Positions 17,937 to 26,433 of a stretch of DNA of 64,000 nt are shown here, in pieces (within the stretch, counting starts at the first letter, position 1; every line of letters begins with the position of its first letter). The notes below the pieces were generated by a model. The model saw nothing but the letters and a program-made list of their open reading frames with translations, did no database searches and was not told where the DNA came from. The position numbers and the translations under genes were made by a program. This DNA is from JAWKSY01 sp041402125. GTDB taxonomy: Bacteria; Planctomycetota; GCA-002687715; DRQF01. The stretch is taken from the NCBI GenBank assembly GCA_041402125.1, contig JAWKSY010000018.1, positions 39,239 to 103,238 on the forward strand, in the 5' to 3' direction.

Positions 17937-19357
17937 GCGACGACGAGCTCCGAGACGCCCGCTCGGCCGAGCGCTTCCGCGAGCGCGGGCATCGTCTCGT
18001 CGACCGGCTGGCCGACCACCTCGCGTCCTGTCACGACGATCGCGAGGGACGCGTCGGTCGCGCCCTCGATCCCGAGGACGCGATGCGACGCTTCGGCGAG
18101 GACTTCCCCGAACGGGGCGCGGGCGATCTCGACGCTCTCGTCGAGCGGATCCTCGCCGACGGCATCCGCCTGCAGCACCCGCGCTTCGTCGGGCACCAGG
18201 TCTCGGCTCCCCTTCCCGCCGCCGCGCTCGTGGACCTGCTCGCCGGGCTCATGAACAACGGGATGGCGGTCTTCGAGATGGGCCCGGCCGCGACCGCGAT
18301 GGAGCGCTCCGTGCTGCGCTGGATGGCGACGCGGGCGGGATGGCCGCGCGGCGAGGGACACCTGACCTCCGGCGGTTCGATCGGCAACCTCGTGGCCCTC
18401 CTCACCGCGCGGCAGATCGGGGCGCGACTCGACGCGCGCGGACGGGCCGCCGTCGAGCGTCCGGCGCTGATCGTCTCGGAGCAGGCGCACTACTGCGCCG
18501 CCCGCGCGGCCCACGTCATGGGCTGGGGCGCCGACGGCCTCGTCGAGGTTCCCACCGACGAGTCGTTCCGCCTGCGCCCGGACCGGCTCGAGGCGGCGCG
18601 GCTCGAGGCGCGGCGCCGCGGCCGGGAGGCGATCGCGGTGTTCGCGAGCGCCTGTTCGACGGCGACGGGCTCCTACGATCCGCTCGAACCCATCGCGGAC
18701 TTCTGCGAGCGCGAGGGCCTCTGGCTGCACGTCGACGGCGCGCACGGCGCGAGCGCGCTGCTCTCTCCCCGACTCCGCGACCGTCTCGCGGGGATCGAGC
18801 GCGCGGACTCGCTGGTCTGGGACGCCCACAAGATGCTGATGATGCCCGCGCTCGTGACGGGCGTGCTCTTCCGCGATCCGGCGCACGCGACCGCGGCCTT
18901 CGCGCAGCGCGCGTCCTACCTCTTCGAGGCCGACGCCGAGGCGGAGTGGTTCAACCACGGCCACCGGACGCTCGAGTGCACGAAGACGATGATGGGAACG
19001 CGCCTCTGGGTCGCCCTGCATCTGCACGGCGAGGCGCTCTTCCGCGAGCACGTCGAGAGCCGCCACGATCTCGCGACGCGCTTCGCCGACGCGCTCGAGG
19101 AGGCGTCGGATTTCGAGCTCGCGCTGCGGCCGCAGAGCAACATCGTCTGCTTCCGCCACCGACCGCCGGGAGGCGGCGACCTGGACGAACGCCAGCGGCG
19201 CGTGCGGGCGGCGCTCCTCGCCGGGGAACGCTTCTACCTGACGCAGACCGTGCTGCGCGGCGAGCGCTGGCTGAGGACGACGCTGATCCACCCCGAGACG
19301 GACGAGGCCGACCTCGCCGCGCTCCTCGACGCCATCCGCGCCGTCCCCGGTCGGTGA
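17933..19357 (+). CDS. Group II PLP-dependent amino-acid decarboxylase family protein
   Basis: A 474-residue enzyme of the aromatic-L-amino-acid/glutamate/diaminobutyrate decarboxylase family. The Schiff-base lysine is K300 in WDAHKMLM; the PLP-stacking region is SEQAHYCAARAA and the cofactor aspartate is in WLHVDGAHGA. The ATG overlaps the stop of the lipoprotein gene (ATGA), so the two are co-translated. Family length is about 470-500 residues, so it appears complete. The substrate (for example L-2,4-diaminobutyrate, tyrosine or aspartate) cannot be decided from sequence alone. Confidence 0.85.
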   Translation: MSDDELRDARSAERFRERGHRLVDRLADHLASCHDDREGRVGRALDPEDAMRRFGEDFPERGAGDLDALVERILADGIRLQHPRFVGHQVSAPLPAAALVDLLAGLMNNGMAVFEMGPAATAMERSVLRWMATRAGWPRGEGHLTSGGSIGNLVALLTARQIGARLDARGRAAVERPALIVSEQAHYCAARAAHVMGWGADGLVEVPTDESFRLRPDRLEAARLEARRRGREAIAVFASACSTATGSYDPLEPIADFCEREGLWLHVDGAHGASALLSPRLRDRLAGIERADSLVWDAHKMLMMPALVTGVLFRDPAHATAAFAQRASYLFEADAEAEWFNHGHRTLECTKTMMGTRLWVALHLHGEALFREHVESRHDLATRFADALEEASDFELALRPQSNIVCFRHRPPGGGDLDERQRRVRAALLAGERFYLTQTVLRGERWLRTTLIHPETDEADLAALLDAIRAVPGR

Positions 19358-19379
19358 ACGCGACGGGGACGGGCCGTGA

Positions 19380-20849
19380 TCAGACGCCGAGCCAGGCGTG
19401 GAAGAGCTTCTCCTCCTCCTCGAAGGGATGCCCGAAGACCTCCTCGAAGCGACGGTCGATCTTCACCTCGACGCTGCCGAACAGGTAGGTCATGAAGAGC
19501 TCCTTCCGCTTCTCGAGGAAGTAGCTGAGGAGCACGATGCCCATGTTGTCGTCGGGCACCTGCATCTGGTTCGTCTTCTTGAGGAAGAGCGCGCGGAGCG
19601 AGGGGGCGCGGCGCTTGCGCACGTCCTCGCGCACCTCCAGCTTCGCCCCGTCGAAGGTGCGGCCCTCGGCCGTCCTCGTCTTCTCCTGCTGTCCGTAGCG
19701 GCTCGGCGCGATCCACCAGGTCCGAGCGTCGCCGTAGACGGCGATCTCGGTGTGATGGGCGACCGCGATCCCGATCCAGTCGGGGCAATCCACCCGTCCG
19801 GTCCACTCGTGGTCGATCAGCGCCATGCCGAGCTGGGCGACGTCGCCCCACTTCCAGGTCCCGCGCTGCTGGTTCGTGACGTTCGACAGGTAGCCCCAGG
19901 ACATGGCGCCGAGGGGCGCGGAGAAGGCCGCGAACTCGGCCGTCGCGTCGTGCAGCCGGCCGCCGCCCTTCTCGATGAAGGCGCGCGCGTGCTCCTCCTC
20001 GCGGAGCACCCAGAAGCGCATCGCCACCTGGGAGAGCGCGGAGCGGCGCTCGGGCCGGAAGGTCGCGATGAACCAGGCCCGCCCCTTCTCCAGCTCGGTG
20101 GCGTGCTCCTCGCACCCCTGGCGAGAGAAGCTCGCGATGACGCTCGAGGCGCCGACGCGGCCGGCCTGGAGCTCGAGCCCCAGGATCTCCTTCGCCGCGA
20201 CGAGATCGGGGATGAGGTCCTGCTCTTCCGGGGCGAACCAGCGGTCACCGAAGCGGACGTATCCCTTCTCGGCCATGACGACCGCGAGCGAGCGCCAGAG
20301 CAGCGTCTCCTCGTCGATCACCCACTCCGCGCGGGCGGTGCGCACCTGCACGAGGATCTCCTCGGGTCCGAAGCCGTTCTCGAACTCGCCGAAGCCGCGC
20401 TCCTTCATCAGCTCGCGCACGGCGCGGCGGCCGGACTCCAGATCCTCGTACCAGACGCCGAGCAGCTTCACGTGCTCCAGCAGGCGGCGCGCCTCGGCGT
20501 GTTCCGGTTCGAGGACGAGGACGCGACGGGCCAGGCGCTGCGCGTCCCGGACGAGGGACTTCTCGGTGGACGCCCAGAGGGCGACGCCGAAGAGCGCCCG
20601 GGCGTCGGCGACGTCGACGCCCTCGAGCCGGGCCTCGACGCGCGGCGAGAGCCCGCGCCCCCGACGGGAGCGGACGATCCGCGCGGCGGGGACCACGATC
20701 CGCTCGCCGAGGCGGGTGATGAAGACGGTCTCGGCCTCGCTCTCGGAGGCGATCTCACCCCGGAGGAGCCGGCCGTCGTCGAGCTTGAGGGTGTCCTGGG
20801 CCGCGAGCGAGCCGCCGAGGACGAGGATCGTGATGAGGACGCGGAGCAT
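19380..20849 (-). CDS. Secreted protein of unknown function
   Basis: A 489-residue protein with a clear signal peptide (MLRVLITILVLGGSLAAQ, cleavage near residue 18). After it, LKLDDGRLLRGEIASESEAE resembles the short SH3-like motif found at the start of many planctomycete secreted proteins. A helical region (about 75-160) resembles a TPR pair. The C-terminal half contains AVAHHTEIAVYG, possibly a peptidase-like or substrate-binding segment, but there is no complete HExxH motif. No family is recognised. It converges with the PLP decarboxylase gene. Confidence 0.7.
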   Translation of the reverse strand: MLRVLITILVLGGSLAAQDTLKLDDGRLLRGEIASESEAETVFITRLGERIVVPAARIVRSRRGRGLSPRVEARLEGVDVADARALFGVALWASTEKSLVRDAQRLARRVLVLEPEHAEARRLLEHVKLLGVWYEDLESGRRAVRELMKERGFGEFENGFGPEEILVQVRTARAEWVIDEETLLWRSLAVVMAEKGYVRFGDRWFAPEEQDLIPDLVAAKEILGLELQAGRVGASSVIASFSRQGCEEHATELEKGRAWFIATFRPERRSALSQVAMRFWVLREEEHARAFIEKGGGRLHDATAEFAAFSAPLGAMSWGYLSNVTNQQRGTWKWGDVAQLGMALIDHEWTGRVDCPDWIGIAVAHHTEIAVYGDARTWWIAPSRYGQQEKTRTAEGRTFDGAKLEVREDVRKRRAPSLRALFLKKTNQMQVPDDNMGIVLLSYFLEKRKELFMTYLFGSVEVKIDRRFEEVFGHPFEEEEKLFHAWLGV

Positions 20850-20960
20850 CGGAGGTTCCCGGCCGGTTCGCGGTCGCGGCGACTCGCCCGGGCCGCCGTA
20901 AGGGGCGGAGCATAGCAGGATCGCGCGGCGGGGCCGCGGGGGAGCCGGTTCCCGCGGTCC

Positions 20961-21386
20961 TCAGACGAGGCCGAGGGCGACCGCGCTGCCGACGAGGACG
21001 TAGACCACGCCGCCGAGCACGGCCGCGCGCAGGTAGTCGCTGCGGGGCTCGACGCAGGAGCGGAAGGGATTCTCGGGATCGTAGGCGACGACGACGCGCG
21101 TCGTCTCCTGGTAGCGACGGCAGCGGATCCAGGCGAGCGGGCCCCGGCGCTGCTCGAATCCCGCGCAGATCCGCATGTTCCGGAAGATGCGACGGCCGAC
21201 GCGGTACTCGTAGACGACCTCGACCTCGCCGTGACGGCTCCGTCCCGGCGGGAGGCAGTGGATCACCTGCCCGATCGTGCGCGGCCAGGTGCGGGCGCGC
21301 CGGACGAGGGCGGCGTCGCGCAGGGCGCAGGCGAAGAGGGCGCTCCCTCCCAGGAGGAGGGCGGTTCCGAGCAGCCAGGAGAGCAA
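20961..21386 (-). CDS. DUF3592-like membrane protein
   Basis: A 141-residue protein with one hydrophobic helix at each end (about residues 3-25 and 120-140) and a beta-rich middle containing VVYEYRVGRRIFRN and VVVAYDPENPFRSCV. These segments and the size match DUF3592 proteins, whose function is unknown. It stands alone, about 110 bp upstream (on the plus-strand axis) from the secreted protein gene. Confidence 0.7.
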   Translation of the reverse strand: MLSWLLGTALLLGGSALFACALRDAALVRRARTWPRTIGQVIHCLPPGRSRHGEVEVVYEYRVGRRIFRNMRICAGFEQRRGPLAWIRCRRYQETTRVVVAYDPENPFRSCVEPRSDYLRAAVLGGVVYVLVGSAVALGLV

Positions 21387-21631
21387 GGCGGATCCTCACG
21401 TCGGACGAGGGCTCGACACCCGGGCACGGGGGCGGCGATCTCCCGGTTCCGTATCGGCGCCCCTTCGCCCCGGTCGGGAATCCGGGAAAGAATCCGGGCG
21501 AAACGGTCGCCCCGACGGAGAGAATGGCGTGGTCCGACGACCGGGACCGCCGCGCGACCGGAACCTGCCGTGAACACCGGGGTTTCCGTCGTGCGCCGCC
21601 GCATCCGACCGTTCCCGCTGGGGATCCCCAC

Positions 21632-23854
21632 ATGACCCGCCTCCTTCCCTCGTGCTCGCTGATCCTCGTCGTGTTCCTCGCCGTCCCGTCGCTCCGGGCC
21701 CAGGAACCGCCGCCCGTTCCCGCCGAGGTCCTCGAGCGCCTCCGCGCGCGCTTCGACGCCGACGGCGACGGGAAGCTCGATGCCGCGGAGGAGGCCGAGA
21801 TGCAGGGATTCCTGCGCCGGCGGGCCGAGCGGCGTGCGCGGGAGCGCGGACGCGGCGGTCCCGGGGGCGGCCCCGGCGGAGGTCCGATGGGACGCGAGAT
21901 CGCGCTCGTCGAGAAGTTCGACAAGGACGGAAACGGCCGGCTCGACGCCGAGGAGCGGGTCCCGGCTCGCGAGGAGGCCAGGAAGGCGGCGCGCGAGGGT
22001 CCCGGGCGCTTCGGCCGCCGCCGCGGTCCTCCCGGATCCGAGGCCGAGGAGGAGGAGAGCGACGGCGGCGAGACGAAGCGCGTGCCGGGCCCCGACCCGA
22101 AGAAGGTCGCCCGCTTTCCCGATCGCCCGCTCTACGACCCGACGGTGGTCCGCACGATCTTCCTCGACTTCCCGCAGGCGGACTGGTTCGAGGAACTGGG
22201 CGACTTCTGGCGCTCGGACGTCGAGCTCCCGGCGCGACTGACGATGGACGACGTCGTGATCCCGGAGGTCGGCGTCGCCTTCCGGGGCAACACCTCCTTC
22301 ATGACCGTCGCCGGCCGCAAGAAGCCCTTCGCGATCTCGGTGGACTTCGCCGACGGGAAGGCCCGCCTCGGCGGCTACCGCACGCTGAATCTCCTGAACG
22401 CCCACACGGACCCGACCTACCTCCGCGAGTTCCTCTTCTCCGAGATCTCGCGGCGCTACACCTCGGCCCCGCAGGCCGGCTTCGTCGAGCTCGTCGTCAA
22501 CGGCGAGCGCCTCGGGCTCTACGTCAACGTGCAGCAGAACAACAAGGATCTGCTCGAGGAGATCTGGGGCTCGGGCAAGGGCTATCGCTGGAAGGTGCCG
22601 GTCAACTTCGGCGGCGACGGCGGACTGCGCTACCTCGGCCCCGAACGCGCGCCCTACGAGGCCGCCTACCGCCTGAAGTCGGGGAAGCCCGATCAGGCCT
22701 GGCCCGCCCTCATCGCGGCGACCCGCGTCCTGGCGGAGACGCCCGCGGAGAAGCTCGCCGAGGTGCTGCCGCGCCACTTCGCGATCGACGACATCCTCTG
22801 GCACCTCGCGCTCGACAACGTCTTCCAGGACGACGACGGCTACTTCAGCCGCGCGAGCGACTACCAGGTCTGGATCGACGGTGACGGTCGCCTCCACCTG
22901 CTCACCCACGACAACAACGAGACCTTCCGCCCCGCCGGGATGGGACCGGGTGGACGCGGCGGACCGGGCGGACGGCGCGGCGGCCCGCCGCCCTTCGGCC
23001 CGCCGCCCGGCGGCAACGACCTCGGTCCCGACGGTCCGCCGGACGGCCCGCCGGACGCCCCGGGAAGTGAACAGGACGAGCGACCGGAGCGCACGGGCCG
23101 CGGCGAGCCGGCGGCGCCCTTCGGTCGCGACCCGCTCGGCTTCGCGAGCGGCGACGCGCGCGAGCGCCCGCTGATCCATCGCCTCCTCGAGGTCCCGGCC
23201 TGGCGGGCCCGCTACCTGCACCACGTGCGTTGGCTCGTGGATCACGAACTCGACTGGTCGCGGCTCGGCCCGCGCGTCGCGACCCTGCGCACGCTCATCG
23301 CTCCCCACGTGAAGGACGATCCCTGGTCGCTCGAGGGCTTCGCCGCCTTCGAGCGCGGCTTCGACGCGCCGGCGGCCGCGAACGACGCCTCCGAGGGTCG
23401 TCGGGCGCGTCGTCGCGGACCGGGCGGCCCCTCCGTCTCGCTCAAGGCCTTCGCCGAGGGGCGCGCCGCCTTCCTGCGCGCGCATCCCGCCCTCGCCGGC
23501 GCCTGGCCGGAGATCGCCGCGGTCGAGGCGCGCGAGGTCGATGGCGACGAGGGCCGTCGCGCCCTCTCGGTCAACGCGCGGCTGGGAGCGAAGGCCGAGG
23601 GCACCCGCGTGTTCCTGCACTGCGCGCCCGGCGACCGCGGCGACTTCGTCGAGATCGAGATGTTCGACGACGGCCGGCACGGCGACGGCGTCGCGGGTGA
23701 CGGGGTCTTCGGGGCGCGGACGCTCGAGCGCAAGCCGGGCAAGAAGCTGCGCTACCGGGTCGAGGCGCGGCGACTCGAGCCGACGCCGCGATCGGCATTC
23801 TGGCCCGACACCGCCTCGCCGAACGCGCGCCTCCACGAGTTCCCGAAGTCGTGA
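21632..23854 (+). CDS. Secreted CotH-family kinase-like protein with two EF-hands
   Basis: A 740-residue exported protein. The signal peptide ends near RAQ (residue 24). Two EF-hand calcium loops follow, DADGDGKLDAAE (~42-53) and DKDGNGRLDAEE (~97-108), separated by a Gly/Arg-rich linker. Residues ~160-560 are a CotH domain (DFPQADWF, FRGNTSF, DDILWHLALDNVFQDDDGYF, HDNNETF). A low-complexity Gly/Pro/Arg insertion (~430-480) interrupts the domain. CotH proteins are atypical secreted kinases in spore coats and other surfaces. The stop overlaps the GTG of the VTC gene, so the genes are coupled. The start was set at MTRLLPSC, which gives a clean signal peptide. Confidence 0.88.
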   Translation: MTRLLPSCSLILVVFLAVPSLRAQEPPPVPAEVLERLRARFDADGDGKLDAAEEAEMQGFLRRRAERRARERGRGGPGGGPGGGPMGREIALVEKFDKDGNGRLDAEERVPAREEARKAAREGPGRFGRRRGPPGSEAEEEESDGGETKRVPGPDPKKVARFPDRPLYDPTVVRTIFLDFPQADWFEELGDFWRSDVELPARLTMDDVVIPEVGVAFRGNTSFMTVAGRKKPFAISVDFADGKARLGGYRTLNLLNAHTDPTYLREFLFSEISRRYTSAPQAGFVELVVNGERLGLYVNVQQNNKDLLEEIWGSGKGYRWKVPVNFGGDGGLRYLGPERAPYEAAYRLKSGKPDQAWPALIAATRVLAETPAEKLAEVLPRHFAIDDILWHLALDNVFQDDDGYFSRASDYQVWIDGDGRLHLLTHDNNETFRPAGMGPGGRGGPGGRRGGPPPFGPPPGGNDLGPDGPPDGPPDAPGSEQDERPERTGRGEPAAPFGRDPLGFASGDARERPLIHRLLEVPAWRARYLHHVRWLVDHELDWSRLGPRVATLRTLIAPHVKDDPWSLEGFAAFERGFDAPAAANDASEGRRARRRGPGGPSVSLKAFAEGRAAFLRAHPALAGAWPEIAAVEAREVDGDEGRRALSVNARLGAKAEGTRVFLHCAPGDRGDFVEIEMFDDGRHGDGVAGDGVFGARTLERKPGKKLRYRVEARRLEPTPRSAFWPDTASPNARLHEFPKS

Positions 23855-24570
23855 GGGGGGGACGCGAGGACGCCCGGCTGGATTCTCCGCCCTCGCCGCC
23901 GCCCCGCCACGGTCCGCGGCGCGAGCTGAAGTTCCGCCTCGATCCCGAGGAGGCCGCGGCGATCGCGGCGCGCGCCGCCGGGGTCCTCGCGCCGGATCCG
24001 CACGTCCGCGACGCCTCGCGCGGCTATCGCGTCGAGTCTCTCTACTTCGACACGCCGGAGTTCGACTGCCTCCGCCGGCGCGGGCCCGACGGGTTGCCTC
24101 GCTACCGTCTGCGCCGCTACGAGGATCGCGACGATCCCCGTTTCCTCGAGGAGAAGCTCCGGCGCGGTGACCTCGTCTGGAAGCGACGCCTCGCGGTGAG
24201 TCCGACCGAGATCGCCGCCCTCGACGGTCCGGGACCGCTCGAGCGACCGCCGCTGGAGTGGTTCCGTCGTCGCTTCGAGGGACTCGCGCTCCGTCCGGTC
24301 CTCCTCGTGACCTATCGTCGACTCGCCTTCGTCGGGGCGGAGGGCGAGCGCCTGACCATCGACCTCGACCTGCGGACGCGGCCCCCCGAAGGGGCGGCCG
24401 AGGCGCGGCTCGGAACCGAAGAAGCGCCCGAGGACGCGGCGATCCTGGAGATGAAGTTCATGGACGAGACGAGCCGCGACGCGCGCGCCATGCGGGATCT
24501 GCACGGCGGAGAGTCGATCCGCTTCTCGAAGTACGCGCGCTCGGTGGCCGCCCTCGGACTGCGGCCGTGA
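23851..24570 (+). CDS. VTC-domain (polyphosphate polymerase-like) protein
   Basis: A 239-residue protein of the VTC family (triphosphate tunnel metalloenzyme fold). It contains RRELKFRLD at the first tunnel strand, YRVESLYFDTPEFDC, RYRLRRYED, LEEKLRRGDLVWKRRL, and a terminal EMKFMDE/SKYARS block. The charged Arg, Lys and Glu residues alternating along the strands line the tunnel in eukaryotic Vtc4, which makes polyphosphate from ATP. GTGA overlaps join it to CotH upstream and DUF4956 downstream. It is predicted cytoplasmic. Polyphosphate synthesis is inferred from the family and not shown here. Confidence 0.88.
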   Translation: MRGGREDARLDSPPSPPPRHGPRRELKFRLDPEEAAAIAARAAGVLAPDPHVRDASRGYRVESLYFDTPEFDCLRRRGPDGLPRYRLRRYEDRDDPRFLEEKLRRGDLVWKRRLAVSPTEIAALDGPGPLERPPLEWFRRRFEGLALRPVLLVTYRRLAFVGAEGERLTIDLDLRTRPPEGAAEARLGTEEAPEDAAILEMKFMDETSRDARAMRDLHGGESIRFSKYARSVAALGLRP

Positions 24571-25244
24571 AGCAGCTCCGGGACTGGCTCGGCGCCGGCG
24601 GGGTCGCGGACACCGCGTCGATCCCCGAGATCGCGGCCCGGCTCGCCCTCGCCTCGGCGCTGGGCGGGATCGTGGCGCTCGTCTACACGCTCTCGCGCCG
24701 GCCCCGGCAGCGGATGGACGGCCTCGCGCAGACCCTCCTCCTGCTCTGTCCGCTCATCGCGATGGTCACGATGGCCGTGGGCCAGAACGTGGCCGCCGCC
24801 TTCACGCTCGTCGGCACGCTCGCCATCGTCCGCTTCCGGACCGCGGTCCGCGACACGCGGGACACGGTCTTCGTGATCTTCTCGGTGGCGGCCGGCCTCG
24901 CGATCGGCGCCCTCAATCCCGAGGTCGCGCTGACGGGCACCGTCCTCGTGGGCGCGCTCGCCCTGCTCTCGCGGCTCGCGCCGCGCCGCGAGCCGCGGCA
25001 TCCGGACTGCGAGCTGGTCGTCACGATCACGCCGCCCGACCCGGATCTCTCGGAACTGCGCCGCCTCGTCGGCGACCTCTGCCCCCGCCTGCGCGTCGCG
25101 CGGAGCGAGCTCGATCGACGCTCGCAGCGGCTGACGGTGACCTTCGTCCTGCCCGAGTTCGACCCCGGTCTCGGACCCGCGGTCCTCGACCGCCTCCTGC
25201 CCCATCCGGAGATCGTCGGCGCGACGCTCGCGCCGCGGCGGTAG
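24567..25244 (+). CDS. DUF4956 membrane protein
   Basis: A 225-residue membrane protein with about four helices between residues 25 and 135 and a cytoplasmic C-terminal ferredoxin-like region. The conserved GTLAIVRFRTAVRDTRDTVF segment is the DUF4956 signature. The start is GTG overlapping the VTC stop. DUF4956 genes commonly accompany VTC and CotH genes, and the protein may be the channel or anchor for the polymerase (inference). It is the last gene of the operon; a repeat cluster begins 16 bp after its stop. Confidence 0.85.
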   Translation: MKQLRDWLGAGGVADTASIPEIAARLALASALGGIVALVYTLSRRPRQRMDGLAQTLLLLCPLIAMVTMAVGQNVAAAFTLVGTLAIVRFRTAVRDTRDTVFVIFSVAAGLAIGALNPEVALTGTVLVGALALLSRLAPRREPRHPDCELVVTITPPDPDLSELRRLVGDLCPRLRVARSELDRRSQRLTVTFVLPEFDPGLGPAVLDRLLPHPEIVGATLAPRR

Positions 25245-25260
25245 CGGCGCGCCGGAAGGA

Positions 25261-25408
25261 GATGCTAGTACGGTGCCAGTCACCGGATGAGCATCCCCAC
25301 GGACGATGCTCCGACGTCGAGCGGTGCTTCGCAGGGATGCTCATCCGGTGACTGGCACCGTACTAGCATCTGGCACCGTACATGCATCCGGCACCGGACG
25401 AGCATCCC
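25261..25408. repeat. Palindromic repeat cluster A (37-bp inverted repeat plus two degenerate units)
   Basis: Positions 25261-25297 and 25334-25370 are perfect 37-bp inverted copies separated by 36 bp. Each contains the core ACGGTGCCAGTCACC and starts or ends with GATGCTAGTA. Two shorter, degenerate half-units follow at 25371-25388 and 25389-25408. There is no transposase gene. The arrangement resembles REP doublets (BIMEs) or a small non-autonomous element. Confidence 0.8.
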
Positions 25409-25423
25409 TCTTCCGGAGGGGCA

Positions 25424-26317
25424 TCAGCGACGCAGCGAGGCGAGCTGCGTGCGGGCCTTCACCTTCTGCCAGCGCGCGGAGGTCTCGATGACCTGCGCGA
25501 CGTCGCCGTGCTCGAAGGAGAGCCGGCTCTTCCGGGGCGTGCGCGTCCCGAGGGCGAAGCTCGCCGTGAAGGAGGTGCGCGGAGCCTTCGCGCCGGGCGC
25601 GGTCTGCGGCCAGCCGGAGACGACCGAGCCGGAGATGTGCGCGATCTGCTCGCGACGGTCCGAGGCGACCTTCTCGATGCGATAGCGCGCCGTCAGCGCG
25701 GCGTCGGTCCCGAGCAGGTCGCCCTTCTTCGTCCACTTCTCGCTCGGAGCGGTGCTCTTGCCCGAGAGGGAGGCGCCGAAGCCGAGGAGGCTCGAGCCGT
25801 AGAGACCCGCGCGCGAGAAGAGGCGGCCGTCGGCGTCCTGGCTCGTCGCGACGCCGGAGCGATCGACGACGCAGGTCAGGATCTGCTCGACCTCGTCCGC
25901 GAACCAGCCGGGCGCCGGCTGGCCGTCCTGTCGCTTCGCCTCGCCGTCGGCGCGGGTCCAGCTCAGGAGCTCCTCGACCTTCTCCTTGCCGTGGACGCGC
26001 GAGGACTCGCGGATGGCGGACAGCAGTCGCCCGCGGGCGTGCCAGCTCTTCGCATCGCGGCGCTCGAAGGACCAGGCGATCTCCGCCTTCGTCCGCTGGT
26101 GGTAGCGGACCGGATCCTCCTTGCCCTCCGTCCAGTCCTTCTCGTCGGTCACGAGCACGATGAGCTCGTGGCCCTCGCGCGGCTGGAAGACCAGATCGTA
26201 GTGACAGCAGGCCGACTCACCCGCGGCCGGCGTCGCCAGGGCGAGCATCTGGGCCGAGGCCCCCCCGTTCAGGACCGCACCGATCACCAACGACAACGCC
26301 ACGACCAGACTTCTCAT
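25424..26317 (-). CDS. Secreted protein of unknown function
   Basis: A 297-residue protein with a signal peptide (MRSLVVALSLVIGAVLNGGASA, cleavage near residue 22). The mature part begins with a CC pair (SACCHYDLVF) and continues as beta-rich sequence, with repeated phrases around tryptophans (EIAWSF, SGWPQT). No family is recognised. It is flanked by repeat cluster A at its 3' side and a single repeat unit about 90 bp upstream. Confidence 0.65.
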   Translation of the reverse strand: MRSLVVALSLVIGAVLNGGASAQMLALATPAAGESACCHYDLVFQPREGHELIVLVTDEKDWTEGKEDPVRYHQRTKAEIAWSFERRDAKSWHARGRLLSAIRESSRVHGKEKVEELLSWTRADGEAKRQDGQPAPGWFADEVEQILTCVVDRSGVATSQDADGRLFSRAGLYGSSLLGFGASLSGKSTAPSEKWTKKGDLLGTDAALTARYRIEKVASDRREQIAHISGSVVSGWPQTAPGAKAPRTSFTASFALGTRTPRKSRLSFEHGDVAQVIETSARWQKVKARTQLASLRR

Positions 26318-26404
26318 CGCCTCTTCCTCCTCTTCCTTCGGGGTCGGATTCCATTCCCGGATCGACCCCGGAGACTAAGCGAGAGACGTAACCGGGATGA
26401 AAAC

Positions 26405-26433
26405 TCTCATACGGTGTCAGTCACCGGATGAGA
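26405..26433. repeat. Palindromic repeat unit B
   Basis: A single copy of the dispersed family: TCTCAT at 26405 and ATGAGA at 26428 flank the core ACGGTGTCAGTCACCGG. It overlaps the 3' end of the WD40-kinase gene and contains that gene's stop codon. Confidence 0.7.

Noticed and set aside
25261..25408. Insertion sequence
   Set aside because: The element is under 150 bp and holds no transposase frame; no target-site duplication is evident.
25382..26431. Plus-strand frame opposite the secreted protein at 25424
   Set aside because: No domain or signal peptide; the minus-strand protein has a clean signal peptide and balanced composition.
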